A DNA stretch of 5,170 bases from contig JAHWKS010000489.1 in the NCBI GenBank assembly GCA_019347795.1, positions 1-5,170 of the forward strand, in the 5' to 3' direction. The translations under genes and the position numbers were made by a program. Shown here one piece after another: positions 1-5,170 of this stretch. Source of the stretch: Planctomycetota bacterium. GTDB lineage: Bacteria > Planctomycetota > Planctomycetia > Pirellulales > Pirellulaceae. The notes under the pieces are model-generated. The model made no database searches, was not told the origin of the DNA, and saw only the letters and a list, made by a program, of their open reading frames with translations. Each line of letters begins with the position of its first letter. The stretch's first letter is position 1.

Positions 1-1
1 C

Positions 2-1420
2 CTGTTGTTCTTCGAGCCGCTGACGATTGAAGACGTGCTCAACATCTGCGACCGCGTGCAGCCCGACGGCGTAATCGTGCAGTTCGGCGGGCAGACGCCG
101 CTCAACCTGACTCGCGCGCTGCACACGGCGGGCGTGCCGATTATCGGCACCTCGGTCGATACGATCGAAGCGGCCGAAGACCGCGAGAAATTTCAGCGGT
201 TCCTCAATCGCCTGGGGCTGAAGCAGCCGGCCAACGGCATCGCGCGGAACATGTCCCAGGCCCGCCTCGAGGCCGACAAGATCGGCTTTCCCGCCCTCGT
301 GCGGCCGAGCTTCGTCCTCGGCGGCCGGGCGATGGAAATCTGCTACGACCAGGCTCAGTTCGAGCGGTTTGTGGCCGAGGCGTTCCTCGTGTCCCAGGGA
401 CAGCCAGTGCTGATCGATCGCTTTCTGGAAGACGCCACCGAGGTGGATGTCGATTGCATCGCCGACGGCGAGACGGTCGTGGTGGCCGGAGTGATGGAGC
501 ACATCGAGGAGGCGGGCGTGCATTCGGGCGACTCGGCCTGCGTCATCCCGCCGTACAGCCTTCCCGGTCCGGTGGTCGAGGAAATCCGCGAGGCCACGCA
601 AGCCATGGCCCGCCAGCTTCGCGTGCGGGGACTGATGAACGTCCAATTCGCGGTGAAGAAGGAGAACGGGCAGTACAACGTGTACGTGCTGGAGGTCAAT
701 CCGCGGGCCAGCCGCACCGTGCCGTTCGTGGCCAAGGCTACCGGCGTCCCGATCGCCAAGCTGGCGGCGAAGGTGATGGCGGGCGCCACGCTGGACGAGC
801 TGGGGTTCACCCAGGAGCCGATCCCCTCGCACGTCTCGATCAAAGAGAGCGTGTTCCCCTTCCGCAAGTTCGCGGGCGTGGACATCGTGCTCGGGCCGGA
901 GATGCGGAGCACCGGCGAGGTGATGGGCATCAGCGACCGGTTCTCCCTCGCCTTCGCCAAGAGCCAATTGGCGGCGGGCGTCGATCTGCCGATGGAGGGC
1001 GCCATCTTCATCAGCGTCGCACAGCGGCACAAGGAGGCGGCCGTGCCGCTGGCCCAGCGGCTGGTGGCGATGGGTTACAAGCTGCTGGCCACGCGCGGCA
1101 CGGCGGCCCGCTTCGAGGAGGCGGGGATCCCCGTCGAGCGGATCAAGAAGATCGCCGAAGGGCGTCCCAACCTGCTCGACTACATCAACGACGAGCAGGT
1201 CGCGCTCGTGCTAAACACCCCCAGCGGCAAAGGCGCCCGCACCGACGAAGGCCGCATCCGTGCCGCCGCGGTGCAGCAAGGGGTGCCCTGCATCACCACC
1301 ATCCAAGCCGCCGAGGCCGCAGTGAAAGCCCTCGAAGCCCTGCGCGAAGGCGAGATGACCGTCCAAGCCCTCCAAGACCGCTTCGCCACCGTCCGCGAAG
1401 CTATGCCAGCCGCGACGTAG
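2..1420 (+). CDS. carB: Carbamoyl-phosphate synthase large subunit, C-terminal part (5'-truncated by window edge)
   Basis: The large subunit makes carbamoyl phosphate from bicarbonate, glutamine-derived ammonia and two ATP, feeding pyrimidine and arginine synthesis in the cytoplasm. The frame is already open at base 2, so the gene starts outside the window; the 472 visible residues are roughly the last 44% of a protein usually near 1,070 residues. Counting from the first visible codon, GGQTP is at 29-33, the glycine-rich PSFVLGGRAMEI of the second ATP-grasp domain at 102-113, EHIEEAGVHSGDSAC at 166-180, the metal/nucleotide-site EVNPR at 231-235 and GPEMRSTGE at 298-306. From about 333 to the end is the MGS-like allosteric domain. 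Aligned from memory to E. coli, lysines and threonines in HKE, ATRGT and KKIAEGRP match effector-contacting residues, and NTP replaces NTT. This half phosphorylates carbamate. The identity is very secure; nothing looks broken. Confidence 0.98.
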   Translation: MLFFEPLTIEDVLNICDRVQPDGVIVQFGGQTPLNLTRALHTAGVPIIGTSVDTIEAAEDREKFQRFLNRLGLKQPANGIARNMSQARLEADKIGFPALVRPSFVLGGRAMEICYDQAQFERFVAEAFLVSQGQPVLIDRFLEDATEVDVDCIADGETVVVAGVMEHIEEAGVHSGDSACVIPPYSLPGPVVEEIREATQAMARQLRVRGLMNVQFAVKKENGQYNVYVLEVNPRASRTVPFVAKATGVPIAKLAAKVMAGATLDELGFTQEPIPSHVSIKESVFPFRKFAGVDIVLGPEMRSTGEVMGISDRFSLAFAKSQLAAGVDLPMEGAIFISVAQRHKEAAVPLAQRLVAMGYKLLATRGTAARFEEAGIPVERIKKIAEGRPNLLDYINDEQVALVLNTPSGKGARTDEGRIRAAAVQQGVPCITTIQAAEAAVKALEALREGEMTVQALQDRFATVREAMPAAT

Positions 1421-1505
1421 CAAATTGCCGCGCTGTTGTTGGTCAACTTCGCGAGAGCGTAGAATAGAAGGTTGCCATTTCACGAAATAAGAAACGAGCC
1501 CACTA

Positions 1506-1907
1506 ATGCTATCGCACTCATCTTCCGACTTTGCGGAAATCCGAGACGATTCCGACCTGATTGTCGCCACAGTCCGCGGGGAGTTGACCACTGATCGTCT
1601 TGAGATTAGCGCCCGCCTCGCGCCGGATGCCAATGCGTGGAGTGATATCCTGGCGCCACTTCGCGACCGCGCGATAATGCTGCTCCCGAACGGCATGCTG
1701 CGATTGGCCGGCGACGAGCGCGGTGAAGATCTGTCGGAATTCATCCACACCGCATCAGACGGACGCCTTCACCTCTGCAAGAATCCGTCAGGGATCGAGC
1801 ATGGATTGGCGATGAAGCAACAAGTTTGGGCGCAAGAGGAGCATACTGTGCCATTCAATCGCCTGGTGGCGAGCCTGCAGAATGATTCGTCACGCACTGA
1901 GCGATAG
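1506..1907 (+). CDS. Hypothetical protein, 133 residues, first gene of a small two-gene unit
   Basis: I do not recognise this family. The reading frame is supported by plausible amino-acid composition, alternating hydrophobic and polar stretches and mixed but non-random codon use. Residues about 17-45 (DSDLIVATVRGELTTDRLEI...) look like beta strands, and 53-67 includes a hydrophobic LRDRAIMLLPNGML segment. There is no signal peptide, transmembrane segment, zinc motif or obvious helix-turn-helix. The ATG at 1506 lies 85 bp after the carB stop and has no convincing Shine-Dalgarno sequence, so the start is uncertain. The stop is 11 bp before the next gene on the same strand, so the two are probably co-transcribed. 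By position it could be the antitoxin of a toxin-antitoxin pair, but nothing in its sequence shows that. Confidence 0.65.
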   Translation: MLSHSSSDFAEIRDDSDLIVATVRGELTTDRLEISARLAPDANAWSDILAPLRDRAIMLLPNGMLRLAGDERGEDLSEFIHTASDGRLHLCKNPSGIEHGLAMKQQVWAQEEHTVPFNRLVASLQNDSSRTER

Positions 1908-1918
1908 CGTGTTGTTCC

Positions 1919-2203
1919 ATGCCCGAGTATCGCATCTGGTGTCCGCCCACGCTGTTTGCGGAATTCAATCAAGCCTACGAGTTGGAGGCGCCGGAGACTC
2001 AGAAGCAGTTATCGGAAGCAATCGATGCGTTTCAAGCATTGCTCAGATCCCCGGAAATCCGGCTTGACGAGCATCCGCCGACGCCGACTTCGAATGCGGT
2101 GGAGATGCAGATCATCATTCTGCAGATTCGCTTCGCGATTCGAGTCAATTTCGCCGTAAGCAACGTATGGCTGGATGGAATTACGTGGCTGCACGGCTCC
2201 TGA
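1919..2203 (+). CDS. Hypothetical protein, 94 residues, RelE/ParE-like predicted topology
   Basis: This gene has no confident family match. By eye the order of predicted elements is a short strand (YRIWCPP, residues 4-10), a helix (LFAEFNQAYEL, 12-22), a longer amphipathic helix (ETQKQLSEAIDAFQALLRS, 26-44), a proline-rich turn (about 52-57), then two or three strands in the last third (MQIIILQIRFAIRVNF and VWLDGITWL). That strand-helix-helix-strand-strand pattern and the size fit the RelE/ParE toxin superfamily, but the fold is inferred and no catalytic residues can be assigned. The ATG at 1919 follows the upstream stop by 11 bp with no good Shine-Dalgarno sequence, so translation may depend on the upstream gene. 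The alternatives are a planctomycete-type conserved hypothetical protein or the remnant of a longer one. The end is a clean TGA. Confidence 0.65.
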   Translation: MPEYRIWCPPTLFAEFNQAYELEAPETQKQLSEAIDAFQALLRSPEIRLDEHPPTPTSNAVEMQIIILQIRFAIRVNFAVSNVWLDGITWLHGS

Positions 2204-2236
2204 GACTCCGCCGCAGCCGGCGGTCGAGCAGGAGTC
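2204..2236. terminator. Imperfect stem-loop between convergent genes, possible bidirectional terminator
   Basis: Outer arms GACTCC (2204-2209) and GGAGTC (2231-2236) are perfect inverted repeats and enclose a second small stem, GCCG (2210-2213) with CGGC (2218-2221). It lies directly after the stop of the 94-residue gene and before the stop of the opposing Mrr_N gene. The two stems are separated by an unpaired stretch of about 9 bases and no T-run follows on either strand, so an intrinsic terminator is only a possibility. Confidence 0.3.
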
Positions 2237-2277
2237 GCTGCATCACCACTGTTCATCCTGGGTTATCCGGCCAGCGG

Positions 2278-3192
2278 CTACGAATCTCCGAATGGCAATG
2301 CTTCCACGAAGCGCGCGATCCTGGCTGCCTCTGGAGCAGTCAAATCCACTGGCAGTTCGAATTCGACTGTAAGGTCGGGGCGCAGGTGAAAACTGTGCGC
2401 AATCCATTCGTGTTCGCCGACGGCCTCCGTCGTTTCCTCTTCCAATTCTTCGACGTCCTCTTGTTCGCCAGTTGCAGCGCGCCCGACGCTTATCATGGCG
2501 GTGGACCAGACGAATCTGGAAGGCCACCCGCGGCGTCCCGCAACGAACCGACCACAGCCACAGTTTTCCAAACTCTGAAACACGGAAATGATCTCTTGCC
2601 GGGTGACATGGTGGCCATCATTTCGCAGGATCTGCAAGGCTCGATCCACTGTGGTTTCGCTTTGATTCCGCTGTCGACCGGCAGCATGATCAAGGAAACG
2701 CTGAGCGGCTGTGTCGGACGCGTACAGTTCCTTCAGCTTTTCGACGTCCATTTCATCTGCTGTCGTCTCGGGAGTTTCCTCTTCCTCTGCTTCCTCGCCG
2801 GCTCCGCGGTATCTCGATTGAGTATGATCGAAGACGGCTTGAAGAGCGTCCTCGCTGAGGAATTCCGACGCCCATCCGCGCTCGGTGAGTTTCCAAACGC
2901 CGCGGCGCGACCCATCAATGAATCCAGCGTTTACCAAGTACCAACGCGCCCATGCCACTTGATTTTCAAATCTGGATCCACCGCTGCTAAGCCGTTCCGA
3001 CAACACCGCGTTGGAAAGCGCCAATTCACGTGCGATCGATTGAAAAACCCTTGGAGGTCGACCGGCGCCCCCAAGTTTCCGGAGAGTGGCGAGCAGTGGA
3101 TTCACGTACTGCATAAACGCGGGTAAGGACACGCTTCTTCCTCCTCCGTTTAGTGGACGATCGTAAATCGGCAACGATTCGGCGGTGGCCAT
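2278..3192 (-). CDS. Mrr_N winged-helix protein lacking a nuclease domain
   Basis: Residues about 24-107 of this 304-residue protein match the N-terminal winged-helix domain of Mrr restriction proteins (Mrr_N). Visible are the helix PLLATLRKLGG, LSERLSSGGSRFENQVAWARWYL (68-86 is its core) and the wing-like RRGVWKLTERG (96-106). In Mrr this domain recognises DNA and is followed by a PD-(D/E)XK nuclease; none is visible here. Instead there is an acidic linker (about 132-149), a second possible DNA-binding module (about 160-237) with a basic GRRGWPSRFVW wing (219-229), another acidic stretch (243-256) and a tail with LRPDLTVEFELPVDLT (270-285) ending in ALPF. I infer a cytoplasmic DNA-binding or regulatory protein. 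The ATG at 3192 is chosen because GGAGG lies 5 bases upstream; an in-frame ATG at 3204 would add four residues. It is divergent from trxB and convergent with the 94-residue gene. Confidence 0.88.
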   Translation of the reverse strand: MATAESLPIYDRPLNGGGRSVSLPAFMQYVNPLLATLRKLGGAGRPPRVFQSIARELALSNAVLSERLSSGGSRFENQVAWARWYLVNAGFIDGSRRGVWKLTERGWASEFLSEDALQAVFDHTQSRYRGAGEEAEEEETPETTADEMDVEKLKELYASDTAAQRFLDHAAGRQRNQSETTVDRALQILRNDGHHVTRQEIISVFQSLENCGCGRFVAGRRGWPSRFVWSTAMISVGRAATGEQEDVEELEEETTEAVGEHEWIAHSFHLRPDLTVEFELPVDLTAPEAARIARFVEALPFGDS

Positions 3193-3197
3193 AACGA

Positions 3198-3202
3198 CCT
3201 CC
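3198..3202 (-). promoter_or_regulatory. Ribosome binding site that decides the start of the Mrr_N gene
   Basis: On the minus strand, GGAGG sits 5 bases before the ATG at 3192. It lies inside the first codons of the longer alternative (ATG at 3204), whose own best candidate, GGGAGG, is about 12 bases away. The spacing therefore favours the shorter product. Confidence 0.6.
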
Positions 3203-3247
3203 ATTATCTGAGACAGCCTCCCATTTCACAACCTGCGTTCACGGTCA

Positions 3248-3271
3248 GGAGATTTCCAAAACGGAATCTCC
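3248..3271. repeat. Hairpin-forming inverted repeat in the divergent intergenic region
   Basis: GGAGATT (3248-3254) and AATCTCC (3265-3271) are perfect 7-bp inverted arms, extended inward by CC/GG with one bulged T, leaving an AAAAC loop. It lies about 55 bp upstream of the Mrr_N gene and 115 bp upstream of trxB. It could be an operator for a dimeric regulator or an RNA hairpin; the sequence does not say which. No T-run follows on the plus strand. Confidence 0.45.
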
Positions 3272-3294
3272 CCGACTCCTTGGCGGAGCCGTCG

Positions 3295-3316
3295 CGCCGG
3301 GATGGTCGCTCCGGCG
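3295..3316. repeat. G+C-rich inverted repeat upstream of trxB
   Basis: CGCCGG (3295-3300) and CCGGCG (3311-3316) form a perfect 6-bp stem with a 10-base loop. A competing stem, CGGAGC (3284-3289) with GCTCCG (3308-3313), uses some of the same bases, so only one could form at a time. In G+C-rich DNA such short repeats arise by chance, so the role is open. Confidence 0.3.
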
Positions 3317-3373
3317 GCGTCGCGATAGAATTCAGCCAATTCCGAGAAGCCTAAAAAAATCGTTCGCAAAACC

Positions 3374-3379
3374 GAGGAG
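3374..3379 (+). promoter_or_regulatory. Ribosome binding site of trxB, selects a GTG start
   Basis: GAGGAG ends 7 bases before the GTG at 3387, which is near-ideal spacing and supports this rare start codon. The ATG at 3382 is in a different frame and would not give the reductase. Confidence 0.75.
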
Positions 3380-3386
3380 CAATGTC

Positions 3387-4469
3387 GTGGCGGATTTGGA
3401 GAATGTGGTCATTATCGGGAGCGGGCCGGCGGGCTGGTCGGCCGCCATCTACGCCTCGCGGGCGAACCTGCACCCACTGGTGTTCGAAGGCGCCATGACG
3501 CAGGAGAACCAGGAAAACGGCACGCTCCCGCTGGGACAGTTGAACCTGACTACCGAGGTGGAGAACTACGCGGGCTTTCCCGCCGGCGCCGTGCGGGGCT
3601 TCGTCCTCAGCGCCGTGGACGAAGACCAACATGGGATGCTCCCGCCCCTTCCCAAGGATGAGCACGGCCACGACGAGAACAAGTACGCCGTAATGGGCCC
3701 GGAGCTGATGATGCTCATGCGGCAGCAGGCAAAGAACTTCGGCACGCGCGTGATTACGGACGACGTGGTGGAGGTCGATTTCCAGACGCATCCGTTCCGC
3801 ATCAAGAGTTCCGAGGGGAAGGAAATCCGCGCTCATACCTGCATCATCGCGACCGGCGCCCGAGCCAACTATCTGGGATTGGAGTCGGAGAGCCGCTTCA
3901 AGAACCGCGGCGTCTCGGCGTGCGCCGTTTGCGACGGGGCCTTGCCGCGTTTTCGCAACAAGCCGCTGGTGGTGGTGGGGGGCGGCGACTCGGCGGTCGA
4001 GGAGGCCACCTACCTCGCCAAGTTCGCCTCGAAGGTCCACGTCGTGCATCGCCGCGACGAGCTGCGGGCGTCGAAGATCATGCAGGAGCGGGCCTTCAGC
4101 AACAACAAGATCCAGATGGAGTGGAGCCACACCGTGGACGAGGTGCTCGGAGACGACGAGCGCGGCCTGACCGGCGTTCGCCTGGTCAGCACCAAGGACG
4201 GCAGCAAACGCGACCTGGAAGCCGGCGGCATGTTCCTGGCCATCGGCCACACCCCGAACACCGCCTTCCTCAAAGGGCAGCTCGACATGAACGCCCAAGG
4301 CTACATCAAATGGAAGGCGCCGTTCCGCACGTACACCAGCGTAGACGGCGTCTTCGCCGCCGGCGACGTGTCCGACGACTACTACCGCCAGGCCATCACC
4401 TCCGCCGGGACCGGCTGCATGGCCGCCCTCGACGCCGAACGCTACCTGGCGGACAAAGGAATCGAGTAG
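3387..4469 (+). CDS. trxB: Thioredoxin reductase (NADPH), with an insertion in the FAD domain
   Basis: This cytoplasmic flavoenzyme passes electrons from NADPH through FAD and a redox-active disulfide to thioredoxin. In the 360 residues are the FAD-binding GSGPAG (11-16), [12 protein letters not shown] (54-65), the second FAD-domain segment [14 protein letters not shown], the redox pair in CAVCDG (C179 and C182), the NADPH-domain [10 protein letters not shown] (198-207), the NADPH phosphate-binding HRRDELRAS (221-229) and the C-terminal FAD motif [19 protein letters not shown] (323-341). All key residues are present. The usual length is about 310-330; the extra length comes from about 36 residues (68-103) between NYAGFPAG and GPELM, rich in D, E, H and K, plus a few residues near 37-48. 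The GTG start is supported by GAGGAG seven bases upstream. It appears monocistronic: the next gene is convergent. Confidence 0.97.
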   Translation: MADLENVVIIGSGPAGWSAAIYASRANLHPLVFEGAMTQENQENGTLPLGQLNLTTEVENYAGFPAGAVRGFVLSAVDEDQHGMLPPLPKDEHGHDENKYAVMGPELMMLMRQQAKNFGTRVITDDVVEVDFQTHPFRIKSSEGKEIRAHTCIIATGARANYLGLESESRFKNRGVSACAVCDGALPRFRNKPLVVVGGGDSAVEEATYLAKFASKVHVVHRRDELRASKIMQERAFSNNKIQMEWSHTVDEVLGDDERGLTGVRLVSTKDGSKRDLEAGGMFLAIGHTPNTAFLKGQLDMNAQGYIKWKAPFRTYTSVDGVFAAGDVSDDYYRQAITSAGTGCMAALDAERYLADKGIE

Positions 4470-4479
4470 TCTCCAGACC

Positions 4480-4499
4480 CGGCGGTCGTCGCGTCGCCG
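4480..4499. terminator. Weak stem-loop just after trxB
   Basis: CGGCG (4480-4484) and CGCCG (4495-4499) pair around a 10-base loop 11 bp after the trxB stop. No T-run follows. The A+T-rich segment that comes later (4519-4545, with TTGAA and TTCAA arms at 4521-4525 and 4539-4543) is about 20 bases away. Termination between these convergent genes is expected, but this structure is only weak evidence for where it happens. Confidence 0.25.
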
Positions 4500-4572
4500 A
4501 CAAGGATGTTGGGAGTGATCTTGAATTTAAAGTTTTGCTTCAAATCGCCACCGGATCAGGTTCTGCGAGCGC

Positions 4573-5169
4573 TCATGGCGCCCTCAACGCCTGCAGCTCC
4601 GCCCGCAGCCGCTCGACCTCCTGCATCGACCGCCGCAATGCCTCCTCCAACTCTCGCCGGTTGGTGACATCCCAGAAGATCGCCTGAATCCCGATGGGAT
4701 TTCCCTCTCCATCATACGCAGGCGTCTTCACCGTCTGCACGTAATGAATCGAGGCGCCGATGGTTTCATTCTCTTCAACCACCTCATATCGGCGGCCGGA
4801 GTCCATCACCTCGCAGTCGTCGCGGCGATACTTCTCCGCAAGCTCCGCGGGGCAGATGTCAAAGTCGGTCTTGCCCACCAGCGCGTCGCGGGGCAGCCCC
4901 AGCAGCTCGCACGCCCCGCGGTTGACGTAGGTAAAGCAGCCTGCCGTGTCTTTGCGGAGTATTCCTTGCGGAAGGCTCTCGACGAGCGCCTCATAGAACG
5001 CTTCCGACTCCCGCAGCGCCCGCTCCAGCCGCTTTCGCTCCGTCACATCCCAGCAGATTATTTGCAATCCATTCAACTCTCCGCGGGGTCCGTACGTGGG
5101 CGTCTTGATGACTTCAATTTCCCTCGGCTCGCCGCCTTCGAGGAACGTTTCCTCCGTCTCCAGCGTTTT
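4573..5169 (-). CDS. Tandem PAS-domain sensor protein, C-terminal part (N-terminus beyond window edge)
   Basis: The frame is open to the right edge, so only the last 198 residues are seen. The window begins inside one PAS domain, with its C-terminal PAC part EVIKTPTYGPRGELNGLQII (residues 19-38 as visible) and CWDVTERKRLERALRESE. A complete second PAS follows (about 55-170): FYEALVESLPQGILRKD, FTYVNRGACELLGLP, VGKTDFDICPAELAEKYRRDD and the PAC part VKTPAYDGEGNPIGIQAIFW. It ends in a coiled coil (about 170-196, RRELEEALRRSMQEVERLRAEL) and a TGA. PAS domains bind ligands or cofactors and pass signals through such coils. No histidine kinase, GGDEF or other output domain follows, so any output domain must be N-terminal or in a partner. 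TTG at 5076 is not a start: similarity continues upstream. The ligand cannot be assigned. Confidence 0.92.
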   Translation of the reverse strand, partial: KTLETEETFLEGGEPREIEVIKTPTYGPRGELNGLQIICWDVTERKRLERALRESEAFYEALVESLPQGILRKDTAGCFTYVNRGACELLGLPRDALVGKTDFDICPAELAEKYRRDDCEVMDSGRRYEVVEENETIGASIHYVQTVKTPAYDGEGNPIGIQAIFWDVTNRRELEEALRRSMQEVERLRAELQALRAP

Positions 5170-5170
5170 C

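Noticed and set aside
1436..1465. TTGTTG and TAGAAT as a promoter for the two small genes
   Set aside because: TAGAAT at 1460-1465 fits a -10, but the -35 matches only three of six bases and the spacer is 18, so chance cannot be excluded.
454..1467. Long plus-strand open frame inside carB
   Set aside because: It is an Arg/Gly/Ala-rich frame shadow caused by high G+C; the carB frame matches a known protein throughout.
1211..1750. 179-codon minus-strand frame across the carB end and the 133-residue gene
   Set aside because: It runs antisense to carB for a third of its length and has a low-complexity Gly/Ala/His end; no recognisable domain.
2167..3126. 319-codon plus-strand frame opposite the Mrr_N gene
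   Set aside because: Its translation has no recognisable domain and is rich in Cys, Phe and Ser, whereas the minus strand encodes a clear Mrr_N domain with a good ribosome binding site.
3203..3231. Minus-strand promoter-like TTGTGA, 17 bp, GATAAT just upstream of the Mrr_N gene
   Set aside because: Spacing is ideal, but the -10 overlaps the alternative ATG at 3204. Transcription would begin near 3196 and leave out the GGAGG at 3198-3202. One of the two signals must be chance, and the ribosome binding site is the better supported.
3351..4298. 315-codon minus-strand frame opposite trxB
   Set aside because: It is a His/Val/Leu-rich antisense shadow of trxB, which has all its expected motifs.
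5074..5076. TTG as the start of the PAS protein
   Set aside because: The upstream codons to the window edge continue an evident PAS/PAC domain in frame, so this is an internal leucine.

Overview
This is a G+C-rich bacterial window with four regions: the 3' end of carB, a stretch of three accessory genes, a complete trxB, and the 3' end of a PAS-domain gene on the opposite strand. The best guess for the source is a planctomycete (Pirellulales-like). That rests on an Mrr_N-type protein whose middle and C-terminal modules I associate from memory with planctomycete proteins, and on a thioredoxin reductase with an insertion I recall from the same group. No 16S or other decisive marker is present, so this is an inference.

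Layout. Bases 2-1420 (+) encode the last ~470 residues of the carbamoyl-phosphate synthase large subunit: the second ATP-grasp half and the MGS-like allosteric domain. Bases 1506-1907 and 1919-2203 (+) are two small unrecognised genes 11 bp apart, probably co-transcribed. The second has a predicted strand/helix order resembling RelE/ParE-type toxins. Bases 2278-3192 (-) converge on that pair and encode a protein with an Mrr N-terminal winged-helix domain but no nuclease domain. Instead it has a second basic, possibly DNA-binding module and a conserved-looking C-terminal tail. A divergent intergenic region of about 190 bp with several inverted repeats separates it from trxB (3387-4469, +). Convergent to trxB, 4573 to the window edge (-) is the C-terminal part of a tandem PAS protein that ends in a coiled coil with no output domain.

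Functionally, the two housekeeping genes (pyrimidine/arginine precursor synthesis and thiol redox) flank a block at about 1421-3380. This block looks less G+C-rich and uses G/C-ending codons less strictly, which fits an accessory insertion between core genes. No tRNA, rRNA, CRISPR array, transposase or att-like direct repeat was seen. The point most worth following up is the nuclease-less Mrr_N protein next to a possible toxin-like gene pair.
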